Part shown: one piece after another, positions 12,454 through 26,530 of the stretch
How the letters are laid out: each line of letters starts with the position of its first letter
Position numbering within the stretch: position 1 is the stretch's first letter
DNA from: Takakia lepidozioides
Taxonomy: Eukaryota > Streptophyta > Takakiopsida > Takakiales > Takakiaceae
NCBI GenBank assembly: GCA_030704615.1
Contig: CM060732.1
Location: 33,089,053-33,153,052, forward strand
Direction: 5' to 3'
DNA: 64,000 nt
Position numbers and translations under genes: made by a program
Notes under the pieces: model-generated
What the model was told of the DNA's origin: nothing
Database searches by the model: none
The model's input: the letters and a program-made list of their open reading frames with translations, nothing else

Positions 12454-14429
12454 CTGTCGGAGGTTGCACCGATATATTAAGTTCTTACCTCATTTATATT
12501 ATATTTCTTATTATTCCTATATCTCTATAAATATTTTGTTCTCTTACAGAAAAGCTTCTCCTGACCGACATACTGTTGTCTGGTGCTTGAGGGCTACGGT
12601 TTGCATGAGGTTGTTGTGATAAACCTCCATACAATTAATGCAAAGCCTAAACTGAACTGGGTAAAGAGTTAACCCGTGCCCAAGCGACCCATCCTGGGTC
12701 GGTTGGGTTTGCTTAACCAGCCATAACTTCATGTGGTTAAGGCTGATTGGGTCTTTTTTGGGCTCACTCGATAGAAAATCGGGTCCCCCTTCATATGGCA
12801 TTGGCCAATTGGTCAATGCCTGAAGGGGTATGGGTCTGAACCAATTGGAAGGGGGCACACTCAACTTTTTGAGGCCAATTTGGCCCCCCTAACCTTCCCA
12901 AGTTGCTGACATGGCAACTGCGGTCAGGTTAGGGTGACTGAAAGATACCCCATAAAGGTTAGGGCGGCACGCTCCCCCAAACCCCTCGATTGCCCGGCAG
13001 GGGCATGGCGCCCAGCGCAGGTCTGGGCATTCCCAGGCCTGGGCCTAGCCTGAATGGACGGCGATGGCAGCTCCGGCCAACGCCATGCAGAGCGGGCTGG
13101 AGGAAGTGCAACCGCGATGGCGGCACAGCTGGGGGCTCCATAAAAACGTCACGAGGGGTGGGCCAAACCTAGGGGTGGGCCAAACCTAGGGCGGGGGGTT
13201 GAGAGGGTTGAGGGTGGCCATGAAAGCAGGGCCGGGTAAGCTAGAGGAGCTCCCAAACCCCATGCCCTTTTGGGCTATGGCTCCAAATATCCTAGGCCTG
13301 CAGGCTATAACATAGGTGTGCCATTTGAAGTCTTACCTAAAGATGTGAGGGAAATTACCGATTGGTCCCAAAAAAAATTTGGGATCTCATATAACTGTTC
13401 ATGACACTTCAACCGGAGGGATTAGGAATTGAACGGCTGAATTTGTTTGTATAATTTTAGGAAGAGATATTTTGGCCTGCCCAAAGAAAATGGCATATTT
13501 TGAACCCCCCAATTTGTCACTACAAAGGAGCCCACTTGAGAACATTTCAGAAAAAACTGAAAAATTATGAGGATGTGTGTTATCAGGTATGGTAAACATT
13601 CTTGATACTCTCAAAAATAGAGAAACTAAAACTGCCCAAATACGAGCAAAAAACTGCTTTTTTTGGCACCTATTTCTTAGCTAAGAGTTTTTCTTGTACA
13701 CTTTATAATCTTCTGATCTGGCGGTTGGAATTTGATGAAACTGTTTATGGCAGGAGGTGGGGTTGGTGGGAAGTCATTCCAACGGTCAATTTTACAGGGA
13801 CATAGAGATTTTCCAGATAAATTGTACTCATAAGACGTTGTTTGCCGTAGCCTTGATAAAAATGTTTTTGTGGGCCAGGGTCATGTTTTTCCACGAGAGG
13901 GTGAAAATGAGTCTGGGCACTTAAGGGTTAACCGGGGTTTATTTCTTAAGTTTTTCTTGCCTTAGCCTTGTGGCCATTTCTATTTCAGAAAGAGAAGTGG
14001 AAACAAAGTCTCATGTGTACAATCTATTTCAGAAAGAGAGACACTCTAGTTCCATATTCAAAGCCCAAATCAGGTGTTGCTTGAGTGGGAGTGAAAGCCC
14101 AAAGGGAGAGCCCCTTGTCGGACCGGCTGAGCAATTGTAGGGCAGTAAACAATGCATCTTTCAGCCTATCCCTACACATATGGTAGAAAAGTATGAGGCT
14201 AGTGGTAGCCCTAAGAGAATCGAGTCAAGTACAAAGAAAAATGAATCTGCTGGGCCTTGGAGAGGGGGTGGAATAGATGAGAAACATTAACCCTTCACAG
14301 CCCTGAGGATGTTGCCTATGACATATATTGCCAGTGTGGCTCAGTCCACTGGCTACCAGACTTGACCAAGCCGGTTCAACCACAGGAGAGAGAGGGAGAG
14401 AGAGAGAGAGAGACTTCATTAGGATAAGT
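12454..14429. other. Intergenic DNA downstream of ARP2, no gene recognised
   Basis: No coding region is supported here. Noted are a GC-rich stretch at 12,960-13,260, with an 18-bp direct repeat GGTGGGCCAAACCTAGG at 13,155-13,192, and an AT-rich stretch at 13,370-13,900. The part next to 14,430 probably contains the ARP2 3' UTR. Confidence 0.4.
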
Positions 14430-17400
14430 CTAGGCTTGCCCGCATTTGCGAAGACAGTTGAGGCCCTCTTCCTCATATTCCTGTTTACTAATCCAAAATT
14501 CCGGCGTGTCCTGCAATGAGATTTTTCCACCATGATCATTAGAGGAAGTCATCAGAGAAGAGCTACCCTCATAAGAATTGGGCAGGCTAAGGGAAAAAGA
14601 GAGATGTACATCAACAGATTCCACACACCATTAATGTGAGCACTCATTTGCTCTCTTAGCTTCCAAGAAAAGCAGGTAGGAAATGAATTACGCCTGTTAC
14701 AGCTGTAGGTATAAGCATTTATAATCCATCGGATGTTTTTGGCTGGGGCAACCAATAACGAAGATCCAGAGCTTCCCTTGCCAGCACAACAAGCAACATG
14801 AACATTTGACAGCTATGCTGTAGAGGGCACCTACCTTCATGATGCCAGCCAGAACAGCTCCGCCTAAGTAGACCATGTGCTTACGTCTTGGTGGGTCCTC
14901 AATTCGCAGTCTCAATTTCTGATGCAGGCCAACATTTTCACATCAGGGGCGACAGAGGGAGAAAGAAAACGACTAAACTATGTTGGCTAGGACTATCCTT
15001 GCTGACATACTCAATAGTCACCCTGTTGGGTTTCTGCACTAGCGCCCACCAGGGTATGAAGCTCGCCTGAAATTGCCACTGCTGATGGCAATCCAGCACA
15101 GTTAATTCAGAATAGATTTAAGGGTAGCACTGACATACACTACAAGGTCTCATTGGCTGCCAGTCCTCCCTCTTGAAGGAGACGTACCTGTCGGTGCATT
15201 ACAGCTTACACTAGTGAGAAAGTGAAGGAGGGTGAGAAAGTTTGTCACTAAGTAGTTTATTGAAAAGCTCCTGCGATAAAATAGCTGGCTGCTTGAACAG
15301 TAGGATTCTGATAACCAACGACCAGCAAGAGAAGAATTCATGTAATCCTGAAAGGAACAAGGGATATGCTTGGTCACTATTAGTTGGACAGTGCTTACCT
15401 TAAGCCCCTCTTTGTTTCCTTTTAGAACAACCCGCAGATACTGCTCCCGGATCTCTTTCTCTAATCTGCTTACCCACCCAGCAAAGAAAGGGGTAGACTC
15501 ATTAGTGGACACATCTTGATTATGACGAAGTAACTCTCGAGTTAAAAGCACATTAGGGTTCAATGCAACTCACCTTCTCTAGCCAGCACCAGTCATGAGA
15601 CACGCAGTATTCTTATAACTAAACTTTTCATAGATTTTCTTTCTCCCCTAGAGAAGCGTGGATGGCATCACGTAGATGCTACGATAAACTGCTTGAGAGA
15701 AGCTTTTTAGGCCAATTTCATTTCCAAGCCCCACCACAGGACCATGATTTTTTCCATGACCCATTCTGCTCTCCTCCTGTCCATTTTCTCCCTCCCGGTC
15801 TTTTCCAGCTCAGTTCAAACTGGGTGCAGTACCTATGGTCACAACAATATGAAAAGCAAAGCCCAGAGAGGACATCATCACCATCTCTGTGCTCTGTCTG
15901 TTGTGGGCTGAAGGTGCAAACACAACACTAGGAGAAGGGGAGGATACCTGCTGGGAAGGCCAGGATACATGGTACTTCCACCACTCAGTACAATGTGTTG
16001 ATAAAGCTGTCATAAAAGGACACAGCTTTAGAGACGACGACTGGTTGGGAACAGACATATTGGCATGTAATCATGACAAATAATGCTGCAATAACTTTAA
16101 AGACTTGTGAACATAGTATGAAGAGCATACGCACCATCATACGATTATCAATGTCCATTTCTTGAATGCACCGAAATACCGCATCAGCTAGCCCATCACC
16201 CTCCATGTCTATTAGCTCCTGCCATCGAGGGTTCATGGGTTGAGAGAGAGAGAGAATGTACTCTTGAGACATTGTGGCCCATACACCCTGCGCCCAGTTT
16301 GGGCGGAACAAGAGGGAACAGACACTACCTTGTGAGGGTCTCACTCCAGCAGTGGGGCTTACCTTGGTATAAACAATTGTTCAGGCTTTCCAGCTCTAGA
16401 AATTCCTTCACACAAGTATCAATCTGCTGTATGTGAGCTGCCCAGCAATTAAACACCAACAGGGGCTTTAGGCTCCAGCCTCGAGATTTTAAAAGTTGGT
16501 GAACAGAGGTGCAGGGAGGGTTGCTCTCTTATGAGGATACCCTGGACATTGTATCAGTAAATGGAATTCAGAGAAAGTGAGAAAGAAAGGGAAAGACGAA
16601 CTTTCCAATGTCCCCCAGGGGGCCCCCCCCAAGGCATATCAAGAAACCCACATCAAAAGACACCAAATGTCACCTCGACAAGGCACCACATCCAAAGAAG
16701 CTGCTAGAAATATTGGGTCCTCAAAACGGTGTGTGAGAGAAAAAGAAAGAAACTTAATAACGTCCACAGGACGCTCCAAGAGCTTGTGGGACAAAGGAAA
16801 ATAGAAACAAGATATAAAGAGAGAGAGAGAGAGAGAGAGAGATGTCCCCAGGTCCTGCAAAGGTCATAATCCCTCATTGCCACATTTGTGATCCAGTAGT
16901 TTCATACCCTTTCCTTTGCACAAAGATTGAAAGAGAGTGAGGGAAACTTCACACTGTCCTGGGGCCGCAAGAGCCAAAGGAACAAGTAGAACAACCACTA
17001 AAAGCTACATACACACATAGCCTGAAGACACTACCACAAGCAGGGAAGAGATGAGGTAAATAAATCTGCGGGTAGCCCTGAGGGCACATGGGATGAAGTA
17101 GAGAAACAAGGGACAGATGATAACTAAGACATGAGACACAAATAAGAACAAAATGTTGATGGAAATGCTTACAGGAGTAAAAAGAGCTTCAGGAGCTTGG
17201 AAGCGCTCAGCACCCACCTTGATTACTCTTCCGTCAGGCAGCTGCTTTGCATTATTGAGGACATATATATATGTGAGTCTGGCATTTTGCTCTGATAAAG
17301 AGGGCTGGCCAACCTTCCCTTAAAGCATATGTTCTATACACTCATGTCAAACAGATTTCCAGCATGAATGGAGTGTTCAACACATCTTTTGTTTGCAAGA

Positions 17401-20400
17401 CTAGAAATAGGTCTAGTGTTGTTCATTAACACAATCAGCTCAAAAGTGACTCTTGAACTCTTTTGCGCATGTCAAAGAGCACTCCAAGCCTACATAACAT
17501 TTTGGACCCTGGAAACTCTTCATCCATTCCTTCATTCTTAGTACTCGACTATCAGATTCATGACATGGATCTGACAAAGCTCACTTCACAAGTCCTTGGG
17601 TTCGGTCAAGTAACCGTGTACTGCTTGACCAAAATTGTCGTTTCAAGTCCCAGTTGATATTCTCGTTTGTAATCAATGCTGCATCCACCAACAACAACTC
17701 ATTTCACATACTCCACAATTTTTCCCTCTGGAAGTTCCTCCTCTTTGCCTCTTCAGAGAGATGAATACTAGTTGCAAAACACAGCATCAATTGAAAAAGA
17801 CTGTTCCCTGAGACTTTTGGAGTGGCGAATACAGGGAGACTGACACAGGAGTGTCAACAAGAAGCAGAAGCAAAAAACAAACTCCAATAGGCATAGTGGT
17901 AGGAAGCTTACCTTACATAGCAGAGCTTCTCCTTCATCTCACTGACAGTTTCAAAATCTGCTGTTCTATTGAATGCATACCTGCCCCCGACAAATTACCA
18001 AAGAGAGTCACATTATTAACCAGCTTTTACTGAACATGTCTTGCAAGCACAAAATATCTACTCAAGATAGCCAACTGAAACACTGTGAATAGGCACTGAA
18101 GCAGAACAGACTCTACTCATTCGCAGTACTGGTACGACGAGGCCAGAAGAAGCTTGAAAGCAGTATTCTGCTCCTTCTATCTCTCTCCCTCCCAGGGGTC
18201 CCAATGGGTTTCTTCCTCTCTACTTTGTCCTATGGGGCTCCTGTTTGTCCCTTCTTTCTTTCTTTTGTCATCTCATAACCTTCACCTGGCCTGTCCATGA
18301 TCAAGGTGGCCAGAATATACTAAAAACATTACTGCCAATCCCAAATGTCATGATATGCTGCCAGAAAAATCGAACCTACAACTTGAAGGTTCCACTGCTT
18401 GCAAAAACTCACCCTCGTCTTAAAAGGAGGTCAATAAGGTAAGAAGTGATATGACGCCCTGCTATGTTGAGGCGCTTTGTTAGGTGTGGAAATGCATACC
18501 CATCCACCACAGGCACCTGTACCAGCACAAAAATTTCTGTAGATTCACAAAATTGTGATCTCTACAGGGACACAGATAAGATAAAGCGGAAGTTATGTCC
18601 GTCAGAATCCAAGAACACAGCAATAAAGCAAACGAGCGTACCACATGGGTAACACCATCCCCAGAGTCAACCACCAGGCCTGTCAAAAGCCCTGCCAACC
18701 AAAAATCTTTGTGAGCAGATTGAGGTTGCAACAATGGCGTCAACACCACAATCTTTGCTGCTATTGAGGACTTTTACGAGCACGTCACTTTCTTGTTCTG
18801 CATGATGCTAAGTTGCTATGCTCATATTTGCCACAATAAGATTCCTCTAACCACGATAAGATTCCATATAAGATTCCTCTAACCACCCACCATGGAGTTC
18901 TATCACTCTGATCAGATGCTTACATATCTACCATTAGCCACCTGCCTTTGATTTCGTATACTCTGAATCTCCAAGGTCCAAAATATGTTTCAAACCTCTA
19001 ACTTCAGTTTCAAAAGCATTGCCTGGCTGGTTAACTTTCATTCAGAAACCTATCAAAGTTTGAGATCTGACAAACTGTCAAAAAACTCATGGATTAACAG
19101 TTGCAGACTGGTCATCAAACTCACAGATTCTGCAAGCATACCTTGGGCATATAATGTCAAGACTGCCTGAATCTGGACAAACACCCCTCCAAAGTTGTAT
19201 TTCTCAAACATTGTTTCAACCTGCCAACCAACAACATAACACTGTGACAACCCGAAACCCTGGTTCTGCCCGTGTACACAACACGCACCATACTAATGTG
19301 TGCCTTCAGCACAATATCACAAGTGGCAAGCTGATAGCCATGTTCAATAGCATGTAGAATAGTATGGAATGGCAGTGGTAAGCTCAGTACCATTTTTTCA
19401 CGGTTTTTTGTGGGGTTCAGAGGCGGATCAGTAAGGAGAATCTTGCACTCTGGTGGGTCAACCTGCAAATGTCACCACCAACAAACAGCCATTTTGTTCA
19501 TGAGCAGGGAGTACAAAAGTTGCCCTGGCCATTCCCCACTGTCTGTCTTCTGCTCCATCTACACTGGATGCAGGTTCTAGGATCACACAGCTACATGAAT
19601 GAGGATCTATGACTATGGACAAAAGTAGCTCTGTCATTCTTCCCTTCCTCTTCTCTCCTTCTCTCCATCTCAAATCTACCAGATGCCATATTGTTTGAGT
19701 ACACTAAGAAAACTTGATACTTTAAGGATGTCGTAGAAGGTGTGGTCCCAGATGTGTCCCATATCCTCCCAGTTCTGGACAATCCCATTGCTTATGGGAT
19801 ACGTCACTTCCAGCTGCTGCCGCTGCTCCGAACATGCCTTCCCAACCACTATGTCCTGCCCACAGAACCACATGCCCTTGTTAAGAACTTCAGGTCACCT
19901 AGGGGCCTCTGATGAAGGCAAGCCATAGAACCACAGAACCAGAAAATACTCAAAGAAAGCCTTGCACGAAGGTGGAAGAGACAGTACGAGGGATTGGAGA
20001 TTTTTTCTTCTATCTAAACTCAAACCATGTAACCCGATTGTTGCTCGCCCTCTGTGGTGCACATTCTCGGCTAGTATCAAACCTGATTAACTGAACCCCA
20101 CGCCCAGTTTAAGAGATTTACAATCCACAACGACTGTTTTCTTTTCAGGAATGCTGTTGAATGCAGAAAAGCTCCATGCGCATACATTTGTCTCCATTCA
20201 AATGTCTATAGCTGGATTGTAGTGGGTTGTATGTGACAATCCCAGGCTGTGTATCCCGTTCTGGGATTAATAACTCTCCTGGATGCAGTTGTGGTTTCAT
20301 CAGCCAGGGTACATGCTATGACAGGATATGGTCAAAAAAGTAGAATCTCCCTGTTTTACCTTGATTTCTTGATTGCAAAGATCTTCCTCATACCGCAGCA

Positions 20401-21667
20401 TGGGCCGCCCCACCATGCATGGGAAAACAGCTGCTGGGAAATTGTCCCCTGCAAATCCACATTTGACAAACTGCAACAACCCCCCACCCACCAAAACCAG
20501 TCCCACACTCTTCATGACAAAATGCAAGAGATAGTCCGGTTGTTAAATCTAACATTTAAATTAATTCCTTAACATTCATGAAACTTTGCAAACTCGAAAT
20601 CCTCAAAACTCAAAATGCCACTTGATACACCGCCTACAACCTCTGTTCCAACTGCTCTAAAAAAAAACCAAATAGCCCTATTTTTCCAGTTAACAAGTTA
20701 TGATGTCATTTGTAAAATTTGAATCCTCCCTAATCTCATCTTGACCAACAAAAAAGCCATGGAATTTCAGGAAAGAATAAATCAATCTGGAAAGAGCAGG
20801 TCAAGGGCAGAGGAGGAAAAGGGGGATAAAGAGAGAGCTTATGGTGACGTTGCTCCCTCAACTAACTTGAAGGAAGAAAAATACGGGAAAGGGTGTAGAG
20901 GCCTGCTCATGGGGGTGTGTGAGAGCCGCCAAAATGAATTAGTCTTCTCTGGGGGTTGAATTATCTTCTGATCCCTCAAAGTAAGTTTGAAAATTATTGA
21001 AGTATGAATTGTAGGGATTCAACAGTGGTCAAAATGGCTAGGCAGTCATAGACAGTGAAAGACCATGGGGATCCAGCTGCTGATTATGGAAAAGTTAGTT
21101 TCCTTCAGTGTCTTGAACAAAATTCCAATTCTGGGGAAAATTCTAATATCGTGTTAGATACGATCCAAACACCCCAACAGCACACGTCCTGATGAAATTT
21201 TTTGTTGGCCCCTATGTCGTAAGCGTCTCAATGACTACAAGGCAAGCATCGCTGAGCTTCCGACCAGTCCAATTCCAGGCCTGACTACGAAAACTGCAAC
21301 TCGAAAGCCGGGCCGTGTTGCATTCCAACAACACAACGTGAGATAAAGAAACATCTTCCGAAGCTCCTAACAAATGAGAAAAGGAGCACGGTTTAATCCT
21401 TCCCAGATCATCCACGTGAAAAACTCCAGTAACTAAACTACCATCGTCAAAACCGCAGCTGTCCACTAGATCTCTCTCCTTCTCCCAGGACACAGCTGGG
21501 GGTCCACGCATGCTCTCACAACAGCGGTGTACCAAAACATCTAGACTCTGCTACAATCAGACACAGATCATGAAAACAATGATCCACGAACGAAAATGAG
21601 GGAGAACAGAGATGGAGCTCACCCCACTCCCATTGTCACAAACTACCACATTGTTGGAGGAAGTCAT
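14430..21667 (-). CDS. ARP2: Actin-related protein 2 (Arp2/3 complex), 15 exons
   Basis: ARP2 is one of the two actin-like subunits of the Arp2/3 complex, which nucleates branched actin filaments in the cytoplasm. Exons: 21667-21623, 20470-20360, 19855-19721, 19462-19391, 19220-19142, 18691-18642, 18516-18413, 17980-17912, 17678-17615, 17241-17173, 16218-16135, 16006-15948, 15465-15399, 14918-14835, 14510-14430, giving 390 aa (plant ARP2 is about 389). Nucleotide-binding loops are intact: CDNGSG near residue 9, DSGDGVTHV in exon 6, and [10 protein letters not shown] in exon 12. The C-terminus ends CLRKCGQA as in plants. The intron after exon 9 uses a weak donor, GTTACT; all others are ordinary GT-AG. 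Introns are of mixed phase. No disruption is seen. The gene is divergent from the PABN copy at 22.3 kb. Confidence 0.95.
16819..16844. repeat. (GA)n microsatellite in ARP2 intron
   Basis: A simple dinucleotide run in the intron between ARP2 exons 10 and 11. Confidence 0.9.
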
Positions 21668-22255
21668 AATGCCAATTTCCAGCAGTACGCATTTGCAACC
21701 ACCATCACTCTTCAATTCTGTGCATTTCTCTCTCAACTTCTCACTTCTCTCTCAAATTCTCATTTCTCTCTCAACTTTCTGTGTGCACTTCAAAACCCTA
21801 GAAACGTAATGAGGACGGTGGCATGCGTGTGCATCCACGATGACAAAATGGTCTCAACGACATTCATCCAAAAAGCACCGCGGGTGGCACCCGACCCGAG
21901 GGGCTGGCCCGGCGAGGCAGCGGGTCGCCCAGCGCAGCCTTTCCTTCTCCTTCACAGAGGGCTGTCTTCCTCGGAGGGAGGAGGTGCGGGCCTTGATCGA
22001 CATCCTTCCGCTCTTCTTGGATTGTTAAGCTCTGCTTGCATGCTGGTCTGCATCTGGGAGTTGGGTCTTCATCAGAAGGCACTGGCATCCGGTGAAGGCG
22101 AGTGGTTTTCTCGGCTGCGTGCAGTGTTGTGGCCACTTAGTTTCGTTCTTTCAAATACCATGGCTTTAATTTGACTCTTACCGGCGCATCCCAGAGTGCT
22201 GGGAGTTGGGTTTTTGTACTGATCAAATTAAATCTCCACATCCGTGCAAGTGCTA
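21668..22255. promoter_or_regulatory. Shared divergent 5' region of ARP2 and PABN copy A
   Basis: This 588-bp gap separates the ARP2 start (minus) from the PABN copy A start (plus). It contains a pyrimidine-rich stretch (CTCTCTCAA repeats, 21,725-21,780) and a GC-rich block (21,880-22,000). It may act as a bidirectional promoter; no specific element was recognised. The last 50 bp before the PABN ATG are duplicated upstream of copy B. Confidence 0.45.
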
Positions 22256-25200
22256 ATGATGGAGGATGAACATGAGGTGTACGGGGGAGAAATTCCTGAG
22301 GAAGTGGAGGGTGACATGGAAGGAGATGTGGATGGGCACCCCGATGAAGGAAACTCCAAGGCGGATGACGTTGTTGCAGACGATGCAGCTTCTAAGGTAG
22401 TTCGTAATCGAGTGTTAGTTGTGGTTGTAACCTTTGGATGAGGAGAGCTTAGCCGGAAGTTTGTTTCACTGGATTACTCTGGCGTATTCTTGTGCAAGTC
22501 CGAAGTGAGAAAATAGAAGCGTTGCTGGAAGGAAACGACCCATAGATTTTTACGGTCTTGTTTTTTTTTTTCCCCTGGTATCGCAAATCTTGAGTCTGGG
22601 TACAAAGCCACTCCACCTGTTTGAAGGTTTGGATGACATCAAAGTAGGGCTGTTCATTATCACTTCCAGAGAATTGGGTGGAATGTCGTCCCAAATCGAT
22701 ATGTCGGCTAGAGGACCCTCACAGTTCCTTGGAAGCATTGACTTGTTTTCAATTTCTCGGAATCTAAATGTATAACCACAACAGGCAAGTATTACGCAGA
22801 GAGGAGCCTGAAAATGCCTTGGAAGCATTGACTTGTTTGCAATTTGATCTAAATATAAAGGCAAGCCTTTCCATCAAGGGAAGAGTAGTGTGACTGCAGA
22901 ATAACAATGGCTCTGTGTTCTCATATTGAAGCTAGGGTCCAAGGAGGGCTGGTGCCAGTTGTGTAGATTTGAAGAATCCAAATAGTAAAAGGCTGCAAGA
23001 GCTTTTAGCTGTTCTTAAAGTGTTCTAGTATATGGGGCTGATGTATTATTGGCAGATTGGTTGGAACAGTGTTGTTGAAAAGCTGAGAGGTCTGGCCATA
23101 CTGTCTGGCAATTCTTGTCTTTTCAATCTGAAAATGCTGGGGGACATCTGTACAGAGAGATCTCCAAACTGTTTTATGGTGGGTGATATTATTATGCGCA
23201 TGGAATGCCGTAGTGTATTCTCAAAATGTTTGTAGGTGTCTTTGACCCAGGTGTTGCCTGGGAATGTGGTAAAGACCTATGCTTGGATCCTTCCGAAGGG
23301 TGAGCTTGTATGGTTATGAAAAGTTTGTTGGCATCAATACATGCAATGTGGTGTAATGGAGTGCACATGCTGCCCTAAGTGGTTCTGTGTTTTAATCCAC
23401 AATATGGGAAGTTTTGAGGGCGATTGGGGTATGCTGGATTCTTAAACTATACTATGCTAGATAGGTTTGAGATAATGGAATAAAGGCTTACTGGTTTTTA
23501 TAGCGCATTAATTCTTGTGTCAGCACATGTTGTATGTATTTGGTGGCTAGGAGTTAGAAGAGATGAAAAAGCGTTTAAAGGAGATGGAAGAAGAAGCTGC
23601 CGCACTGCGCGACATGCAAGCTAAGGTGGAGAAAGAAATGAGTGCTGTACAAGGTGTGTCTTGCCAGCCTGGGCTCAAACTTGTTGAGTCAGAGCAGTGG
23701 CTTGCAGTTTGTCTGATGGACCCTTCAAGATCCCACATTGTATTTTCTGATCAGGAAATCTTACTTGACCGTATACTTCTTTGTAGGCTCTGACTTAAGT
23801 TAAGCAGAACACTTGTCCTAACAATTGACTATAGTGTGGCTTTAGAGATGATTTGTGGTCTTTCCTAACCACATTAGGGTGGTCTCTATGATATGCTGGC
23901 ATATGGAAGTGAGTCTGAGTCTCTACCAACAGTTCATTTTAGTTGGTCTGTCATGGAGATATTTCAGATTGGGTTTTGTTAACTGAAGGCTTTTGTGGAC
24001 AGCTCTAGAGAGGCAGTAGTGTATGTGGCCACTCTCTCTCTCTCTCTCCGTTCAGAAGAGAATTTTCTGTGAAAGATTCAGATGGTGAGGGTGAACACTG
24101 GATATGAAGTGGCTGGACCTTGTCCCATACAGATCCAGCAAGTGCAGCAGCATTGCAAGCAAATAGAGATGAGGCAGATTCACGTTCCGTTTTTGTTGGC
24201 AATGTAAGGTCTTCACTATCACAGCTTTTAACTTAGGGTTTTTCCACTAGTTTGTTTCGGTTGTCTGATTAACGATTTGCGTTTAGTTAGAATGAAAAGC
24301 TGCTTCCAATAATAGTGAGACCTGGTAGCATAAGGTTGTTTGAAGTCTTGAACACACCTCTCTTGACCTTGCTCAGCTCTTGAATGTTGTGTTAACTTGA
24401 AATTACTGCGGTGGACTCGTCTCTGCTTACTTGCACGGTTGTTCCAGATACCATCTTCCCCTTCTATCATTAGGGTTGAAGGAAGTTTCACACTGACCTT
24501 GACTATCATATTTTTGCACTAGAAAGGTTATTTTCCAATTTCCTGAAGAAAATTCCCTCTATTGGAGATTCTATGCAGCCTGGAAGATGTAGACAAGTAG
24601 TCATTCCGAGTTTGGTTTGTCTGTGGTAAGGTATTACTGGGAATGTGAGTCTGGACTCGATCATTAAGCGTCTGTCTGAAGAAATTTCTTGGGACTTTCC
24701 AGGTGGATTACTCTTGTACTCCTGAAGAAGTGCAACAGCATTTTCAGTCATGTGGAACAGTTAATCGAGTCACAATTCTCACGGACAAGTTTGGACAGCC
24801 TAAGGGGTTAGTGTTAAACCCCTCATCAATGTCTTCACATCCATTTGACTTCATGTTAGGTATTTGAGTGTAAGGAGGTAAGAGTAATCAACATATGATG
24901 ATTAAAGTTGCTGTCTTTTTTTGTATGTGTAGAATCTTCAACATTGTACAGATTCTGTTGCCATAGTGTTGGTGGCAGTGGGTTGAAGTGCCAAGGCACA
25001 GCCGTGTCAAGCTTAATTGCAATCAAACTTTTTTCGGCTGCAGCCATTGACTTTGCAAACGCAACTGACACACTGGTGGCCATTTCAGTTATGCATATGT
25101 GGAGTTTTTGGAGGTTGAGGCAGTGCAAAATGCGATATTGCTTAGCGAGTCAGAGTTACATGGTCGCCAACTCAAGGTTTCCCACATTCCTATACATCTG

Positions 25201-26530
25201 TCAAGCTCCCATTTCCTGCTGGTCTAGAGAGTGAACACATATGAAGGCGTATGCTTCACTTGGCTGGCCTCACCAAGTGGGCAGCATGCAAATGTGACAG
25301 CAGTTGTATGTGTTCTACCCTAACTGGTTGCTTGAACGGCTCAAGAGTGAGTAATGCCAGGGTATGGGTAGTCCTTGCCTATGGTGCACTTGAACCAGTT
25401 GTATCCCTCTGTCTGTCAACATCAGATCGTTTCTGTGCTGTGTGTGCGTCAACCCACGCATTTGTTCCACCAGCCCTCTCATATCGTCTCGGTTGCGACA
25501 ATGTTGCACAATGTGGTTTATAACAGATCACAACATCGTGGTCTGTTGCACAATGTGTGGTTGCAACAATCAGACAAAATTGGGAGTGGATCAATTTTGG
25601 GTAGTGGACAGCAACTCTGAAGGGTAGCGGTCGGGTTGGTTAGCTGACAAGTCTCTCTGTGGAGACATGGTTGCAGGTGACCTTAAAGAGGACTAATGTG
25701 CCAGGAATGAAGGCATTTCGAGGCCGCCGATTCAACCCTTATTATGGGTACCGCCCCAGGAGGCCTTACCTGCCTCCCTATGGGTATGCTCCCTATGGTT
25801 ATGGGTGGGTATCCACAAGGAATTTCCTTTCTGACTCATGTGGTGTGCATATTTCATAGCAGAGTTTAATCTTTGTTGTTTGTGGTGCAGGCTAACTTCA
25901 TAGTAGTGTCTACAGCTTGCACGGATGATTATGTTGGCTACAAATGTCTAGTTTTTTATGCTAGAAGTTTTTCGGATGCCTGCAACTGTGTATTTTTTCA
26001 CTTCTTACTTTGCTGTAGAACATCTGTAAGGACCTCAACTGCCTTCTATGGATTAGACTAAAGAGCTCTGAGTTAAATGCTTTAGTTGCCACGAAGGTTC
26101 GGAAGACTGATGGATTAATCTCATAAAACTGATACCTATTGGATGAAACCATGTCAGGAAGGCGGCTATGTTCAGGCGACCTATGCGCTACAGGCCCTAC
26201 TATTAGGCAACAAGTTTTGTGGTGGTAGATTCTGGCTACTGGGGAATAGCAGCAGCAGTAGTCCGGCTAAGTGCAAACTGTTGAGGACCCGCTCTTCGGG
26301 TGGATGGTTGATTTGGGATTTGATGTTGAGGCCGTGTGCGTCACCCCCGCTTGTGTTTACCCTCTATTTCTGTGTGCTTTGGACAGCCTTACATCATTGT
26401 GGTTGCTTCCTGGACTGTATGTTGGGAATAGTTACACCTGAGGATGACACTGGCAAAGTAGTGCAGGGGAAGACAGATCCCAGACAGGAAGGGTTGGTAG
26501 TGCCTTTGCGAGGACGATAATTGTCATTGC
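22200..26530 (+). repeat. Arm A of inverted duplication containing PABN
   Basis: This arm pairs with arm B (30,290-34,430) in opposite orientation. Similarity covers exons, parts of introns (for example just before exon 4), about 50 bp upstream of the ATG and about 320 bp past the stop. Introns differ in length and by many small changes, so the duplication is not very recent. Confidence 0.88.
22256..26206 (+). CDS. PABN: Nuclear poly(A)-binding protein, PABN type, copy A
   Basis: PABN/PABP2 binds growing poly(A) tails in the nucleus and stimulates poly(A) polymerase. Exons: 22256-22396, 23551-23653, 24133-24203, 24703-24806, 25089-25176, 25677-25804, 26158-26206, giving 227 aa. The order is an acidic N-terminus (1-47), a coiled coil of [15 protein letters not shown] type (48-80), one RRM with RNP2 VFVGNV (about 101) and RNP1 KGYAYVEF (about 139), and a Tyr/Arg-rich tail ending [11 protein letters not shown]. 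The start is the first of two adjacent ATGs and matches copy B. All splice phases join without a frameshift. It is almost identical to the inverted copy B, differing at about eight residues, none in the RRM core. Confidence 0.93.

Noticed and set aside
15820-15870. CATATTGTTGTGACC as the ARP2 exon for the LSGGST loop
   Set aside because: The translation does not fit the family; the correct exon is 16,006-15,948, which matches fully and joins in phase.
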